NCBI GenBank assembly: GCA_001592805.2
Contig: CP051139.1
Span: 496,001 to 560,000, forward strand
Length of the DNA stretch: 64,000 nt
Direction of reading: 5' to 3'
DNA from: Peltaster fructicola
Lineage: Eukaryota; Ascomycota; Dothideomycetes
The position numbers were made by a program, and so were the translations under genes. Within the stretch, counting starts at the first letter, position 1. The number at the start of each line of letters is the position of its first letter. Positions 1 through 12,000 of this stretch are shown here, piece after piece. The notes under the pieces are model-generated. The model was not told where the DNA came from. It was given only the letters and a program-made list of their open reading frames with translations, and did not search any database.

Positions 1-1
1 C

Positions 2-424
2 CATCTCGCAGATGCACCTCTGCCATCAAGCACAGTGACATCTCCGACAAACCTCACGATCCCAACGCAAAGCACGCCAGCCTTCAGCCCTGGAGGTGCC
101 GCAGCAGGTGTGGTGCCGCCCGGTAAAGGTCTGCGAGGCATGCTCGATAATATCGTGACGGATGGCATGAGAGTTGCTGCTGAGGTCAAGAGGAGAATGG
201 ACGAAGTACAGCGAGAGCTCGATCAGTCCTCCAGTGCACGACCTGCTGATGACGACGACGAAGACGATGATGACCATGGTCATGACTTGCTAGCTGGCGC
301 CGATGCCACTGCTGGTGGTGGCTCCAAGATAGAAGAAGGTGTTGTGAGAACTCCTAGCGACTTGTCAGGGATAGCCGTGCGAGAGCCTGTCGGAGGCGTC
401 GAGAGCACCATGTTTGAACGATGA
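2..424 (+). CDS. C-terminus of an unrecognised protein (5' end outside window)
   Basis: An open frame runs from the window edge (codons starting at base 2) to a TGA at 422-424, so this is the last ~140 residues of a longer protein. Seen: a Ser/Thr/Pro-rich stretch, then a basic/acidic amphipathic segment around GLRGMLDNIVTDGMRVAAEV followed by a coiled-coil-like KRRMDEVQRELDQ, an acidic Asp/Glu run and a low-complexity tail. There is no catalytic motif and I do not recognise the family. The DDDDEDDDD run and the even reading across the segment suggest real coding sequence and not chance. The GTG at 35 is internal and is not a start. Confidence 0.6.
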   Translation, partial: HLADAPLPSSTVTSPTNLTIPTQSTPAFSPGGAAAGVVPPGKGLRGMLDNIVTDGMRVAAEVKRRMDEVQRELDQSSSARPADDDDEDDDDHGHDLLAGADATAGGGSKIEEGVVRTPSDLSGIAVREPVGGVESTMFER

Positions 425-600
425 TCAGTGAGCTGGTTGCTTAGGCACAACGCGTATGGTACGACTTTATATGTAACGATTAAGTATCTTGATGATCATC
501 CTGAACTCGGCTCTCGTGTGCTGGGCCGGCTATTGACCTCATTCCGCATTTGAGCTGTCAAGTCGAAATTCGTGCTTCGATTCTCCTGCAACATTTCAAC

Positions 601-1996
601 ATGGCAGACCTCCTCAAGGGTCTCTTCGGAGGCGCATCGAAGGTCTCATCTGCCGTTGCATCAGACGCAGGTACGCGCTCGCAATGAAGGAAAGAGACAG
701 CCCCTAACACCAACGCCTACAGACTTTGCAGACTTCGCGACTGCTGCTTCGCCCTCTGCTCCAGTCCATGCAGCTACATCCGCATTTACTGCCGCCACTG
801 CGACAGCAACGAGAGGCCTCAATGGTTTCCTTGCTCAAGGACAGATCAACACGGCAGGAAGACCGTACACGGCGTGGTACCGAATCTGGGAGCGTACGAC
901 ACTTGCCGATTTCTACCAGGAACTCGCGATACTCCCTATTATCCTGTTGATCATACTAGTCCACCTGTGGGGAGTCAGCTCGAACAGAGCGCGTGCGAGG
1001 AAATGGGCTGCCGATCATGCTCCAATCCTTGAAAGAGAGTTCGCGGTCGTGGGCCACAAGGAGGGACAGACCGGCAAGTCAGACGACATCTTGAAGGAGA
1101 ACGGCAGTAACGTCTTCACAACATACGCTACTGGGCGACAGAATATTGCGTTTGTGGACGTCAAGATTACCCTCAACAAGCGATACAATCCACTGTCATG
1201 GCTCGCCGACCACGCACTTGCCTTTGCGATGGACTCAATGCCAGCACCAATTGAGCGAGTTGAGGCATCAGCGCACGCATTCGATGGAAAAGAGAAGGTT
1301 ATTGCACCTCAGGCTGCAGCTGTTAAGGACTCAGCATATGATGGGTTCGTCTGGGCTGTCGTGCACAAGAACGAGATGAACAAGCTGCGAAGCGATCGCT
1401 ACGATCTCAGCTTGACTGCGACCAAGGATCACCCGAAGCTGCCTGACTGGGCTACTGTCATGACTGAGAGTGCTGAGATCACTGATGCTCTGCTTACACC
1501 TGACCTCATCAAGGCTATCACGGAAGCTGGACAAGACTTTGAGGCTCTAATTATCACCGACCAGCCAGTCGACGCACCTAAGAAGTGAGTAGAAGCCGAA
1601 GTGGCGCTCTGACATTACTGACCATGCATAAGGCTCGACGATCTCGTCCCACGCAAGCGTATCGGACTGTCTGTCCGGCTCAACAACAAGACACCAGCCA
1701 CAGCACTCTTCTCAGCTTTCCTCCACTTGCCCGACCAGCTCGTCAGCATTGGCCACTTCCGCCCAGAAGCTATGCGCCGAGTCCGAGCTACTCGCGAAGA
1801 AGAAATCCGCAAGCTTCGCAAGATCACAGAGGATGAGAAGAGCGAGGAGCGTAAGCTGCAGAGCGAAAAGCTGAAGAAGCAGGAACGTGACTCGAAGCTC
1901 GGTCGTATGAGCGCAGATGAACAGAAGAAGTTCTTGCAGAAAGAGAGGGAGGCTGAGCAGCGCAAGAGCATGAAGAAGCGCACCACACGTGGTTGA
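601..1996 (+). CDS. CCDC47-like ER membrane protein (DUF1682 family), three exons
   Basis: Model: exons 601-670, 723-1584 and 1633-1996 (431 aa), introns of 52 and 48 nt, frame kept at both junctions. It starts MADLLKGLFGGASK. A single membrane segment near residues 105-125 (ELAILPIILLIILVHLW) is followed by the DUF1682 body, including the stretch NIAFVDVKITLNKRYNPLSW, and a long charged C-terminal helix rich in Glu, Lys and Arg. In animals CCDC47 is a calcium-binding ER protein of the PAT complex that helps multipass membrane proteins fold at the Sec61 translocon; the fungal role is inferred by family. The charged C-terminal tail and length fit the family. Confidence 0.85.
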
Positions 1997-2499
1997 TCTG
2001 TGCATAGGCTATCGCGGGATGTACATATGTGAGCTCATCAGAACAGTATGTACTATGTATGGCGCTTGAGCTCGCCAATGTAGAATCTGAATCATCAGAT
2101 TACATATCCTGCGTTAGACGTTACGGAAACAACAGCTGGACGAACCGTGGCATGGTGACTACGTCGGAGGTAGTACCGCTATGCTTCGCGAGCCCTCTAT
2201 CTACTTGTAGGCTATTGCTGGTGGTAATGAGGGCAAGACAACAGCAGTGCTGAGACAGTACGCAACCCTTGCATGCTTATACTCAGGCCTCCATCGAGCT
2301 CTCTCAACCTACAGAAGGAGTTGGGAATGTATCACAATCTATCTCTCGAATTCAATGGAGCAAGGATGTCAATCCTCAGCCAGACCTGAAATGTGTTTGT
2401 CATGGCGATCACAGTATGTGGATTGCCACTGTGTCATTCGAATGAGCGTCCATTCAAGAGGTTGTGATAGGGTTCGTCTGGTTGGAAGAACTGATCACA
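1997..2499. other. Intergenic, 3' ends of two convergent genes
   Basis: About 500 bp between the DUF1682 gene and the small minus-strand frame. I see no coding-like frame, RNA gene or repeat here; it probably carries the two 3' untranslated regions. Confidence 0.4.
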
Positions 2500-2772
2500 T
2501 CATCGTATGAGAGTGCCCTTGTGCGCTGTAGGCTTCTTGTTGGTCGGTGGTCCTTGTGTCATAAGCTGCTCAAGGCCTAAATCTTTCCATGCAGGCTCCT
2601 TCGCCTTGTTGTTCGCACGCTGGATGCCGAATGCAGCTCTCTGGTCAGGTACGATGTCTTCTTCCTCGTCAGGATTTGCCGGCTTGTAGCGATCCTGGAC
2701 TATGATATCTTCTGCGGGCAGTCGGGGCTTCGAGAACTCCTCAAGCAGATCCGCGTGTTGTGATGCATGCAT
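2500..2772 (-). CDS. Small hypothetical protein
   Basis: A minus-strand frame of about 90 codons from the first in-frame ATG (2772) to TGA at 2500. The composition looks protein-like: DIIVQDRYKPANPDEEED, then RAAFGIQRANNKAKEPAWKD and a basic end. The frame stays open upstream to about 2811 but only through a GTG. An acceptor-like ctacag lies at the upstream edge, with an ATG-GTAAAT some 55 bp before it, so a 5' exon as small as one codon is possible. I do not recognise the family. It sits tail-to-tail with the DUF1682 gene and head-to-head with rps29. Confidence 0.4.
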   Translation of the reverse strand: MHASQHADLLEEFSKPRLPAEDIIVQDRYKPANPDEEEDIVPDQRAAFGIQRANNKAKEPAWKDLGLEQLMTQGPPTNKKPTAHKGTLIR

Positions 2773-3081
2773 GTGCAGGTAGGTGAACGATGAATCTGAC
2801 GACTGTAGCACATGAGCATGACATATGCAGGTCGTGATGCTGAGGGATTTACCATACTATTGAGTGACACGCGTGCGCATGTCTTATGATGATCATGATC
2901 GTAGCGCAGATGCGCAGTGTGAGGTCTCAGAAGCTCGGTGCCTCAGGCATGATGGCAAGCACGGGCCAAAAACCATGAACTTTGCGAATTTCGCGTGCCA
3001 AGCCGTGCTATTATCGACTTTCAAACAGCATCACGGTACGCCTCGCAATCACACGACAAGCACGATCACACAATCGCAATC

Positions 3082-3389
3082 ATGTCTCACGAATCTGTCT
3101 GGTACAGCCGCCCACGAACATACGGCAAGGGCGCCCGCGAGTGGTATGTCGACCTTCGAGATGCGCAGAGTCTGTCCTCAGACGATGTTGTGCGCGCACA
3201 ATCGACAACCTGCTAACGACACAACAGCCGTGTCTGCACACACAAGGCTGGTCTGATCCGAAAGTACGGTCTCAACATCTGCCGTCAATGCTTCCGTGAG
3301 AAGAGCAGTGACATCGGTTTCACAAAGGTTTGTCTTAGGCATGGAATCAGCATTTCCAGCATATGCTTACAGCAGTATAGCACCGATAA
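3082..3389 (+). CDS. rps29: 40S ribosomal protein S29, three exons
   Basis: Model: exons 3082-3143, 3228-3327 and 3381-3389, giving 56 residues, the usual length of S29/uS14. The protein reads [17 protein letters not shown], then the zinc-binding C-x2-C pair spliced across intron 1 (Cys codon TG|C) and the second pair in ICRQCFREK, ending IGFTKHR. Intron 1 (84 nt) has a textbook TGCTAAC branch site 11 nt before the acceptor. The last exon codes only His, Arg and the stop. S29 is a structural zinc protein of the small subunit near the mRNA decoding region. Confidence 0.95.
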
Positions 3390-3648
3390 ACGTCTCTTTT
3401 CTCCCAAGCGAAACGAACACGATTGCGACAGGGAAGCATACCAAGAGCAGAGCGATCAAGATGGGCTTCTACGGACAATATCATGTTCATCAGGCGTTCG
3501 GCAAACATCAAGGAGCATGAGCATTCAAGATGTGAGGATTTGCAGACTTAGTAGCTTGTATTGAAGAGCTGCACGGCATTACTCGATCCCCTTCACTCCT
3601 TCATGATTGCATCTGGCACACCTGAGATGTGTAAGGCACTGTCATTGA

Positions 3649-6600
3649 TCAGCTAAACTGATACCCATTCGTGGTACTCGTGGCAGCTTCGTCTTCCTAT
3701 GTGAAGTGTCAGTGGCTCCGTTTATGACGCGTCAGAGCATCACCTACCTCTAGGAAACCTGTGACGAGTATCAATCGTCCCAACTCGTTAGCCACATCAA
3801 TAGCATCCGAGCTATCCTCAGAGCGTGTCGAGCTCTGCTTGCTGGTGAGTTTGAATATGGATGAGATGGACATTCTGTTGTCACTCAGGAACTTCCTCGC
3901 AATCCGTATGACTGAGCCATCTCCAGGGCCTCGTCTGACGACAATTGCGACCAGTATTCTGATTATCGCACTGAGCAAGCGGTAGAAGGCCTGCAAGGCT
4001 TCGGGGTTGTCAATGTCCAGGCCAATATCGGGATCCGTGGAGAAGAGACCGCTGTCTTCCACTGCCGAGATGAAGTTCGATCGCAAGATCAATTGTGGTC
4101 CATCAGGCAGCTGTGCTATCCGTAGTAGCAGTGCTGTCGCAGTGTGGAAATATGCCAGTGAGCTGCCAGCTTCCACATCTGTAGTGCGAAAAGTAGCCGC
4201 AACACTTCCAATGCTAGCATCGATCAAGACCGGGACAAAGTTGACCTTTGACAATGACCGCAGCGCGTTCGAGGATCGGCCTCCTTCGCCAGACATCTTC
4301 ATGATTGTGTCGAGGAAGAGCAAGGCGGATATTCGAGTTACGCCACGTCCAGAGAACGCATCCTCTGCCACCACTCTTACAATTCGATCTCCAGTGTCAT
4401 GTATGTGACTGACCAGCTGTTGCCGTTGCTTGGCAGATGATTCTAGGTTGCTTGACAGAAGTGTAGAGATGACCAAGCAATTAATTCGATAGCAGACGTC
4501 GCGCAGTCCCAGGTCGATGTCACTGTCGGCTGTTGCGCGTACACAAGATCGGAAGACCTGAATGAGCTGATCGCTTGCGCTTCGTAAGACAGCTCCTTCT
4601 GAAGCGGTCGTTGGACGACTCAGGACTCGTACCAGCACAAGAGTGAGCTTGGCAAGCTGCGCTGCAGACTCGACATCCTCCCTGAATGCGAGGTCTAATC
4701 GAGGAATCACAATCTGCAGAGCCTGTTGAGCTAGAGATGGTTTTCCGTCGTGTTCTGTGAGCGATGACAGCAGATCGGTCCATGACTCCAGAGCACTAGA
4801 TCGGGCAGCAAGGAGTTCCGAATACCTGTTCTGGCTCTCAAGGCTGGTAAGCAAGGCTGCGATCTCGTCGTTCACCAGCTGTTCTTCATTCTGGTCCTTG
4901 ATTGTGCCATTCTGCCATAACTCGCGCTTCTTCAGTGTCAGTAGCTGGCGAGTGCTTTGTATGTTGTAGGTGCCGTTCTTGATTGGCAGGCTTGACGCAT
5001 CAATGTCGCCCAAGTATTTCAAGGAGGCGTCGAGCGGATGTGTGATGTTAAGGTCAAAGAAGTCGAACAGATTAAAGACGGACGAAATTGACTCAACTCT
5101 GTCGCCACTGTCGATATGTCCAGATAGCGTGGATATCACTCTCTCCAAAGCAGAAGCGATTCCGATGGTGGATGTGGCCTGAAGTTCTTTGGCAGCATAT
5201 TCGAAGATGTGCTCCCGTTCAGCGAGAAACGCCAGTAGAGTTTGAGTGCCTTCGCTGAGCAGTAAGCTGGGATCTGCTGCCTGTACGCCGTCCCAGAGGG
5301 AGGACTGCGCAACTGGTACCGCAGTGGCCTGTAGTGCCGCAAGATAGTCCATGCTACGCAGTTCATCGAGTACGATGTTTCCTGTCAGGCTGGCCGATGC
5401 AAGAACGGTCAATAGCTTGACGCAGCCACCACGAAGTGTCTGTAGCCAAGGTAGGTGATTGCCCGCAAAGTCTGGAGGCAGACTAATCGCAGCTTCCGCA
5501 ATGTGATGGAACAAGGACTTGCCTTCTGCAAAGAGGGTGCCAGGAGCGACGGCCACCGATGTTGCATTGCATTGAAAGCCAAGCAAAGCGTGAGCAATAC
5601 TAGGACGTTCAGGATTAGACAAGCTCGCATCGAGCAGGGCAAGAATCGCTTTTGCTTTGATGTAAAGCGCCGGTGGTGTGTCGTCCTCGAGGTCAGCGAT
5701 CCTGAGCACGAACGTCTGCCGAAGGTCAACTTGAATGGCCTCGCTGTAGTTTTGTAATTTGCTAATCAGTCGATGCCCATCACGCGCTCCGCTATAACCT
5801 TCAGAGAAACCTATGATCTTGGTGGAGCTGCTCATGCGTCCCAGCAATTGTAGCGATGCGAGGACCAGATCGATGTGGTTGCAAGCCGCATAGTCGATCA
5901 GGTAAAGTGTGATGTTGAGGTGCGAAGTGATGATGTCGTCAAAGGACGACACAGCTGGGTTTGCTACGCTGCCGCCTCGTCTTGTCAGTTGCGTTGTCAG
6001 TGCTGGGCGTATGACATCGAAATATATGAGTTGTTTGACCATCACCAGGTTCATGACCTCGATGGCTTTCCAGGCTGCCTGCACGAGCGGAGATTGAGAA
6101 GTCAACGTCTCGAGTTCATCAGGATTTTGTCGTGCAGTGTCAAGCAACACTGCAAACACTCGATCGTTGAACATGTACTCGATCGTCCTTGTGAACGGAT
6201 GGAGACGAGAGTACTGCTCGAACGGTCTGAGCTTTGTTGTTAGAGTCTCAGCAGCCCTACTTTTCACCATATCGATAAGATCGTCGTTGAAGGTCTGAAG
6301 GCACAGTTGAGCAAAAGTCAGACATGCATGACGCAGAACACTCATCTGCATTCTATCACCCACCGTCGCGGGATCGGAAGAGGACAGAAATGCCTGGTTG
6401 AAGACAAAGTCGACGTACACGTCGATACCAGATCGTCGGCTTGACACTGCCATCTGCTCAGGGAATGGTAACGCATCGAGTGCAAGGTCTGTAGAGCCCA
6501 CAAGCGGCACTATGAGGGCATTCAGCAAGTTGACAAATGCGGTGGCGACCTCTCCATCTGCGGCGATGCGTTGGAGATAGTCCTTCTCAGCTACCCGTAC

Positions 6601-8664
6601 TGTCTTCATGGGCACTGCTTGCGCCGCGTCAACTGTAGCGCCACCACCGCTGATCCAGTTGTCCAGAGCTAGCCATACTCCATCGTTGATGTCCGTAGAT
6701 CTATCAGTAAGAAGTGCAGCGAGCACGTTGAAGCAACAAGCTTGTACGGCTGGAAGCGTATTGCTTTGAGCTAATTGAAGCAATGTCTCGTGTAGGCGGA
6801 ATGGTTGTTCTCGCAATATCCATTGGCGAGCCTCCCGGCTGTTGCCAATGACATGTGCTGCAAGGCGTAGGTATGCTTCAAGCATGATAGGCGTTTCAGC
6901 TTCAGCGACATCAGGATCATTGAGCTTATTCATGGTCGGTGTGTTGCTTGCTGAAAGGACGGCGGGTCTGTTCTGAAATGATGCGGCATATAGTTCGAGC
7001 TCGCTGAAGATCTGTGCCCAGCTTACGGAGTAAGCCTTGCGCGTTCGACCCGGGGCACTACCGCCTTCTTCCAACAGGAATCGATGTGCATGGTTGGCAG
7101 TGCGCTCTTCGTTCGCCAGGGCTCGCATGACTTCACAAAATGCGGCAACACGAGGTGTTGGCAGTCGTTTCGAGGTCCAGCGAAGAAAGCCATACAGATT
7201 GCTCTCGGTGTCACTCCAGAATTCCATCGCAGCATCATCATCGTCTTGATAAGCATATGCGACGATCAAGAGGAACCTTTCCAGATGCATCTCGTACATG
7301 CCCTCGCCGGACGGTATGAGATTGCGGCGTTTCTCGTCTTCCTCTGACTTAAGCTGCCGCAGAACATCTGGCATGTATGAGATGAAGGCTTCGGTGAAGT
7401 TTTGATATTGCTCCATGGTTAGACGTGCGAAGTCTGCCGAAGGCGCCACAGCCTCCTGCTGAAACTGCACAGAGTTGTCCATCAGAAACCGCACAAGGCC
7501 TGCTTTTGCAGGATCGTGCCAGACCTCTGGCCTCAAGAAGTCTGCTATAGCAAGCATGAAATGGAAGCCTTTTTGTGCGAGACACTCGAAGAACAGCTCC
7601 TGACGTCGTGTCGCTGCCTCAAGTCTTGCCTTGGCACCCTCAGCTGCAAGCGATGGATCAGCATGCCGTGCGCTGTACTCTACTATCCACCAGATTGTGA
7701 TCGCCGCTTGGAAGTCAGGTCGTTTCCACTTGGCTTGGGCTGGTCCGGGAGCGAACATCTTGTGTATGTCGAGCGCGACAGAGTCCTCAATAACATTGCC
7801 TGCACCATAGTGTGTCGCGCCAGCTATGATGGGTGGCGCATAATGGCTGATGATGTCCAGGTGAGTGTCGATTTCGGATGTCTTCAAGATCAAGCGTCGG
7901 AAGTCGTCAATGGTGGTATGCTGCGATCGTATCATGTAGCACATGATGGAAGCTAAGCACTCGTGTTGATGTGCTAAGAACATACGCTGTGCTTGCAGTA
8001 CCTCTCCATGGGCACCAGTCATGCTCTGGCCAGTCATCTGCATTGCAGCCATCTGATCATGTGTCTTCTTGACCATGTCCTCAATTTCTTTTAGTCCATC
8101 GCAGCACCTCTCCCAGAACGAAATTGCTTGTGCACTCTTACGTTGCATAATCTGTCCTGCCACATTCTGAAAATACTCGAGTATGTAGTCTTCGTCGCTT
8201 TTGTCGCCCTCAGCAACTCTTTTGAAGATCAATCGCAGGCATTCGAGTAGTGTTTGTCGCTGATTGTGGAATCGAAGGACAGCTCTGAAGGGCAAGGTCT
8301 CGTCTGCTGTGTCTACCTCCTCCTGAACAGCGAGACACAACCTCGCAGCGTCAATCTCGTCAAGGTCAACCTCATCAGCTACAGTGTAGATTGCGTTCTT
8401 GAAGTCCTCTGAGATGGCATATTCGAGGCCATCGACCGTGATGACTGTGCCATGATATGGGTTGCTCTTGTCCGCAGGGGCTTCGCGGATGCTCTTCCTA
8501 CTCTGTTCGTTCCGTCTGTTGCGTTCGAGCAGCTTCTGGAAGTCTTCCAGGCGTGCGTTGAGCTCTTCTTCGAGTCGATTGACGTTGGACAAACGCGAAT
8601 TCAGTAGGGCGATCAGGTCCTGCTGTAGTATCTGCAACGCTTCGAGAGGATTGTTCTGCTCCAT
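3649..8664 (-). CDS. nup192: Nucleoporin Nup192 (Nup205 family), two exons
   Basis: Model: exon 1 8664-3748 (1639 codons) and a short last exon 3696-3649, separated by a 51-nt intron with GTAGGT donor; protein 1654 aa, close to other fungal Nup192. Without splicing the frame would end 12 codons past the donor; splicing replaces that end with EDEAATSTTNGYQFS. The sequence is alpha-helical throughout, with N-terminal LEALQILQQDLIALL followed by a coiled-coil-like region and the conserved YHGTVITVDGLEYAISEDF segment. Nup192 is a large inner-ring scaffold of the nuclear pore that binds Nic96 and Nup53. Head-to-head with tel1. Family call is by recognition of the N-terminal region and size. Confidence 0.88.
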
Positions 8665-9045
8665 GTTCAGATGAGCCTGTAGATGCTGCGATCAGTGTTC
8701 CATGGCAGATGCCAGCCACATTATCTGCAGCCAGCAAACATAAACTCATGCTTGTGCTGTTGTTGATCAATCAACTTTCTGGAGCGCGCCACGCGATCCT
8801 TGTGACAGAAGTCGTGGCCTAACCTAGATATCAACCGTCACTCGATGGACATTTGCTTCCACAAACACTGGCCTTTGCGCTTCTTGTCTTTGCATATCAA
8901 TGAGATTCTTCTTTGATTTGTGAGCGTTATCGCTTTGTACTGCGAGCGTGTGCACTTCAGCGCTCTTCTAGCGCTCGACGGTGATGGGTGCTGCAAGCTA
9001 TACCACCGCAGATCCCTCGCATCACCACATGACACATGAATCACA
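8665..9045. promoter_or_regulatory. Shared divergent promoter region, nup192 / tel1
   Basis: 381 bp between two start codons that point away from each other, so both promoters must lie here or overlap. I see no clear TATA box or known operator; the assignment rests on gene geometry only. Confidence 0.4.
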
Positions 9046-12000
9046 ATGGCAAGCCAGATCAACCTGGGAGATATTCTGAGTAGGTAATCGGCCTATCTCT
9101 TGACTCCAGGTCCTGACATTGGAACAGATGCACTGGAGCATGGCAGCATCAAGACGCGATCGGATAACCTTCAAGACCTCAAGCATTTGCTGCGCCATAA
9201 CCTCGAGAACAACTCTTTGGATCCTCTAGATGATAGGGCCTACCAGTCGATTTTCGATACCTTAGTACGAGTTGTCAGTGCTGATCGCACAACATATATT
9301 ACCGCCAAGACAGCGACTACGAAGAAAACTGCCTCTGGGAAGCTATCAGTCTCTGCTGACGCGCTACGCTACGTGGTCGGCCTCAGTGTGCGAGTCATCA
9401 AGAGCAAAACCGTGAGATTCGTTATCAGTCACTTACTGAATAGCCTCACAACGACGAATGGCTTCCTATGCGAGCCTCTCGCCCTCGACTATGTCAAGTC
9501 ACTCAAGCTCTTGCTCAACCATCGACCTCATGTAGAGCATTTTCAGCGCGAGACGTGGGATACCATTGTCTACGAATGCCTACACATTATACAGGACCAA
9601 CCCGAGGCAACAACGGATTCGGACGAACAACATGATGGCATTGGAAGCAGTCGTCGAAGTCAGGCCGCTACTGCACGATCTGGAACACGCCAACGCACCA
9701 TGTACGACCAGGTGGTCGATGCTATCATAGGCTGCCTTCGATCGCTGACGGCCGCATCTGACATTGGTCTTAGCACTACTGCTATGGAGCAAATGCAAAG
9801 CGCTATCGACTTCCTCAATCTTGATGTCGCTTCCTCCAACGTGAACGAAGATGCTTTTGGGTTGATCAACAACATACTGACATGGGCCACGACTGAAAAC
9901 GTCAAGCTTATAACTTTGACCACGCCAGACCTACTCAGCCTTGTCAAGAGATACTGGCATTTGAAACTACCTTCCTTAAAGGTGGAACTCATCATACTTT
10001 TGGTTCATATACAGCCATTCGTCTCGTCTCTAGCGCTAGAGTCTGATGAGCCATCTGACCTGCGGACAGAAGCAAAAGCCGTGTATGATATCGTCCTCAA
10101 AGACTACACCAGAAGAGCGGAACGAGATCAACTACAGCTAGAAGACCTGCGCCTTGAGACCGCTGACAGCGAAGACAAAGACAACATACTTATCCGGACT
10201 AATGTCTTCTCGCTTCGCTGCAATCGCAAAGGAGCAGAGCATAACTGGGCAGTGCTTGCACTACTTGCAAAGTGGACTGTGTTTCTGTCTGCCAGCAGTC
10301 TGCAGAGATGTGACTCAGAGGACGAGGGCGACACAACTCGATCTCGAAAACGACCTCGTCTCACATCAGAGCTCGATGAGTTGCGGGCTATGCTTGGAGA
10401 AGACAACACAGCCTCGAAGATTACAGCTTTGCAGATTGCTACGTTCTTGGGTCAGTCCGTGAGATTGCAAGCCAAACTAAGTAAGTTATTACTGCTTGCA
10501 ATTGCACGCTGCTGCATCGAAGAGAACACAAACATAGCATCATGGGCTTTCCTAGCAGCTGCAAGCCTACTAGGACAGTGTCAAGGCAATGTTGAGTTTG
10601 ACAGTACACTTGAGACGATATGGCAAGCTGCAACACGAGCCTTAGCCAACTCTAGCATCTGCAGGGCGTCCTGTCATTGTATGCAAGTCATGCTGCGATT
10701 GCGCCTGATATCACCGACCGCCACAACCGAGCTTGTGCAACAATTCATAGCGGCACTCGACATAGCCGGTCCTGCGATCTTGTCCGACTCATCTGCAAGA
10801 TTACTCCAACACATCCTCAGGATCGCAAGGACAGTCCTGCCTGGGCAAGCCGACGATCTCTCCCTACGTGTGACTGCGTGGATCACCAAGAAGTGGACGC
10901 CAAGCAGATTTGATGTTCGTGCACACTTATCCTCCAACGACGCATACGACATGATCGACCTGCGACAACTCATATCTTCTGCACTGAACCAGGGAGTGAC
11001 TGGTTCTGGCACACCTGTACGTGAATGGACTGCCATAGGCGCAGCGCTCATCCAGGCTGCAGCCCACAAAGATATCCTTGGCTATTTGCTGCTCAAGGAT
11101 AGCGATGACGTGCCTACTCAGTACACATCTGCTAGCACTGAGAACATCGACAGCACGGTTGGTCACGCAAGCCTCACGGCTCAAACCATAATCCTGAACC
11201 ATCTACTGGAAGACATGCCGCAGGCTGTTGATGACTTTCGAACATCCTTTGCTCAGCACGCTCGCAGTCTAACCACTGAAGCCTGCCGAACTTTCTGTAT
11301 TGCTTGTTACATCGCTCTATTCGTGTCCCACGATCTCAAACTGGCCGATGTACGACTAAGCCAACGATTAAGAGACCTCAGCAACACACTTCTGAGAGCC
11401 ATTGAAGACTGCGCATCGACCTCAGAGTGTAGTCAGGACACAATCAACACGATTCTTCGTCTCAGTATTGGCGCGTTGTACAGACGCACCACAGATGGCA
11501 GTCTTGTACTAGCGACAGAGACTCGCAGCGCTACACTGATCGCACAAAGCGTGCTTCGAATATTAGATCAGCGACAACGCCTTGATGGGCACATTAGCCA
11601 GGACTTCGTTCAATACTCGGCTCTGGCTCTCGACACATTCGAATCACAAGACAGTCGTAAATCTACTCAAACACCTACAGACGTGTCAAGCATAAGCTTA
11701 GACACTAACAGGTACAGTATCGATGCATTACGCTGCACGATCTCTTTACATGCACTTATCCTCGCAACTCTTGAAGACAGTGCTCTTGACGCTGAGCATA
11801 TGCCATTGCTATCGAAGCGTGTCACAGAGTACTTCAATACACCCAGCACCATGCGTGTGATCGCCTTTCAGGTCCTTGCCCAAGATATGCTTCAACGACT
11901 AGTGCTCACACAAGGCACTGTTCATCTTCTGCTAAGTATGGCTTCCAAGCAGATCATATCTTCCTATACGTACAGCCGCTCAACAGGAGCGCTCAGCGCT

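Noticed and set aside
4007-4408. 133-codon frame antisense to Nup192
   Set aside because: Fully inside the nup192 coding sequence on the opposite strand; serine-rich shadow.
9100-9102. TTG as the Tel1 start codon
   Set aside because: Non-ATG start; an upstream ATG exon with a standard-length intron keeps frame and yields the TAN-motif N-terminus.
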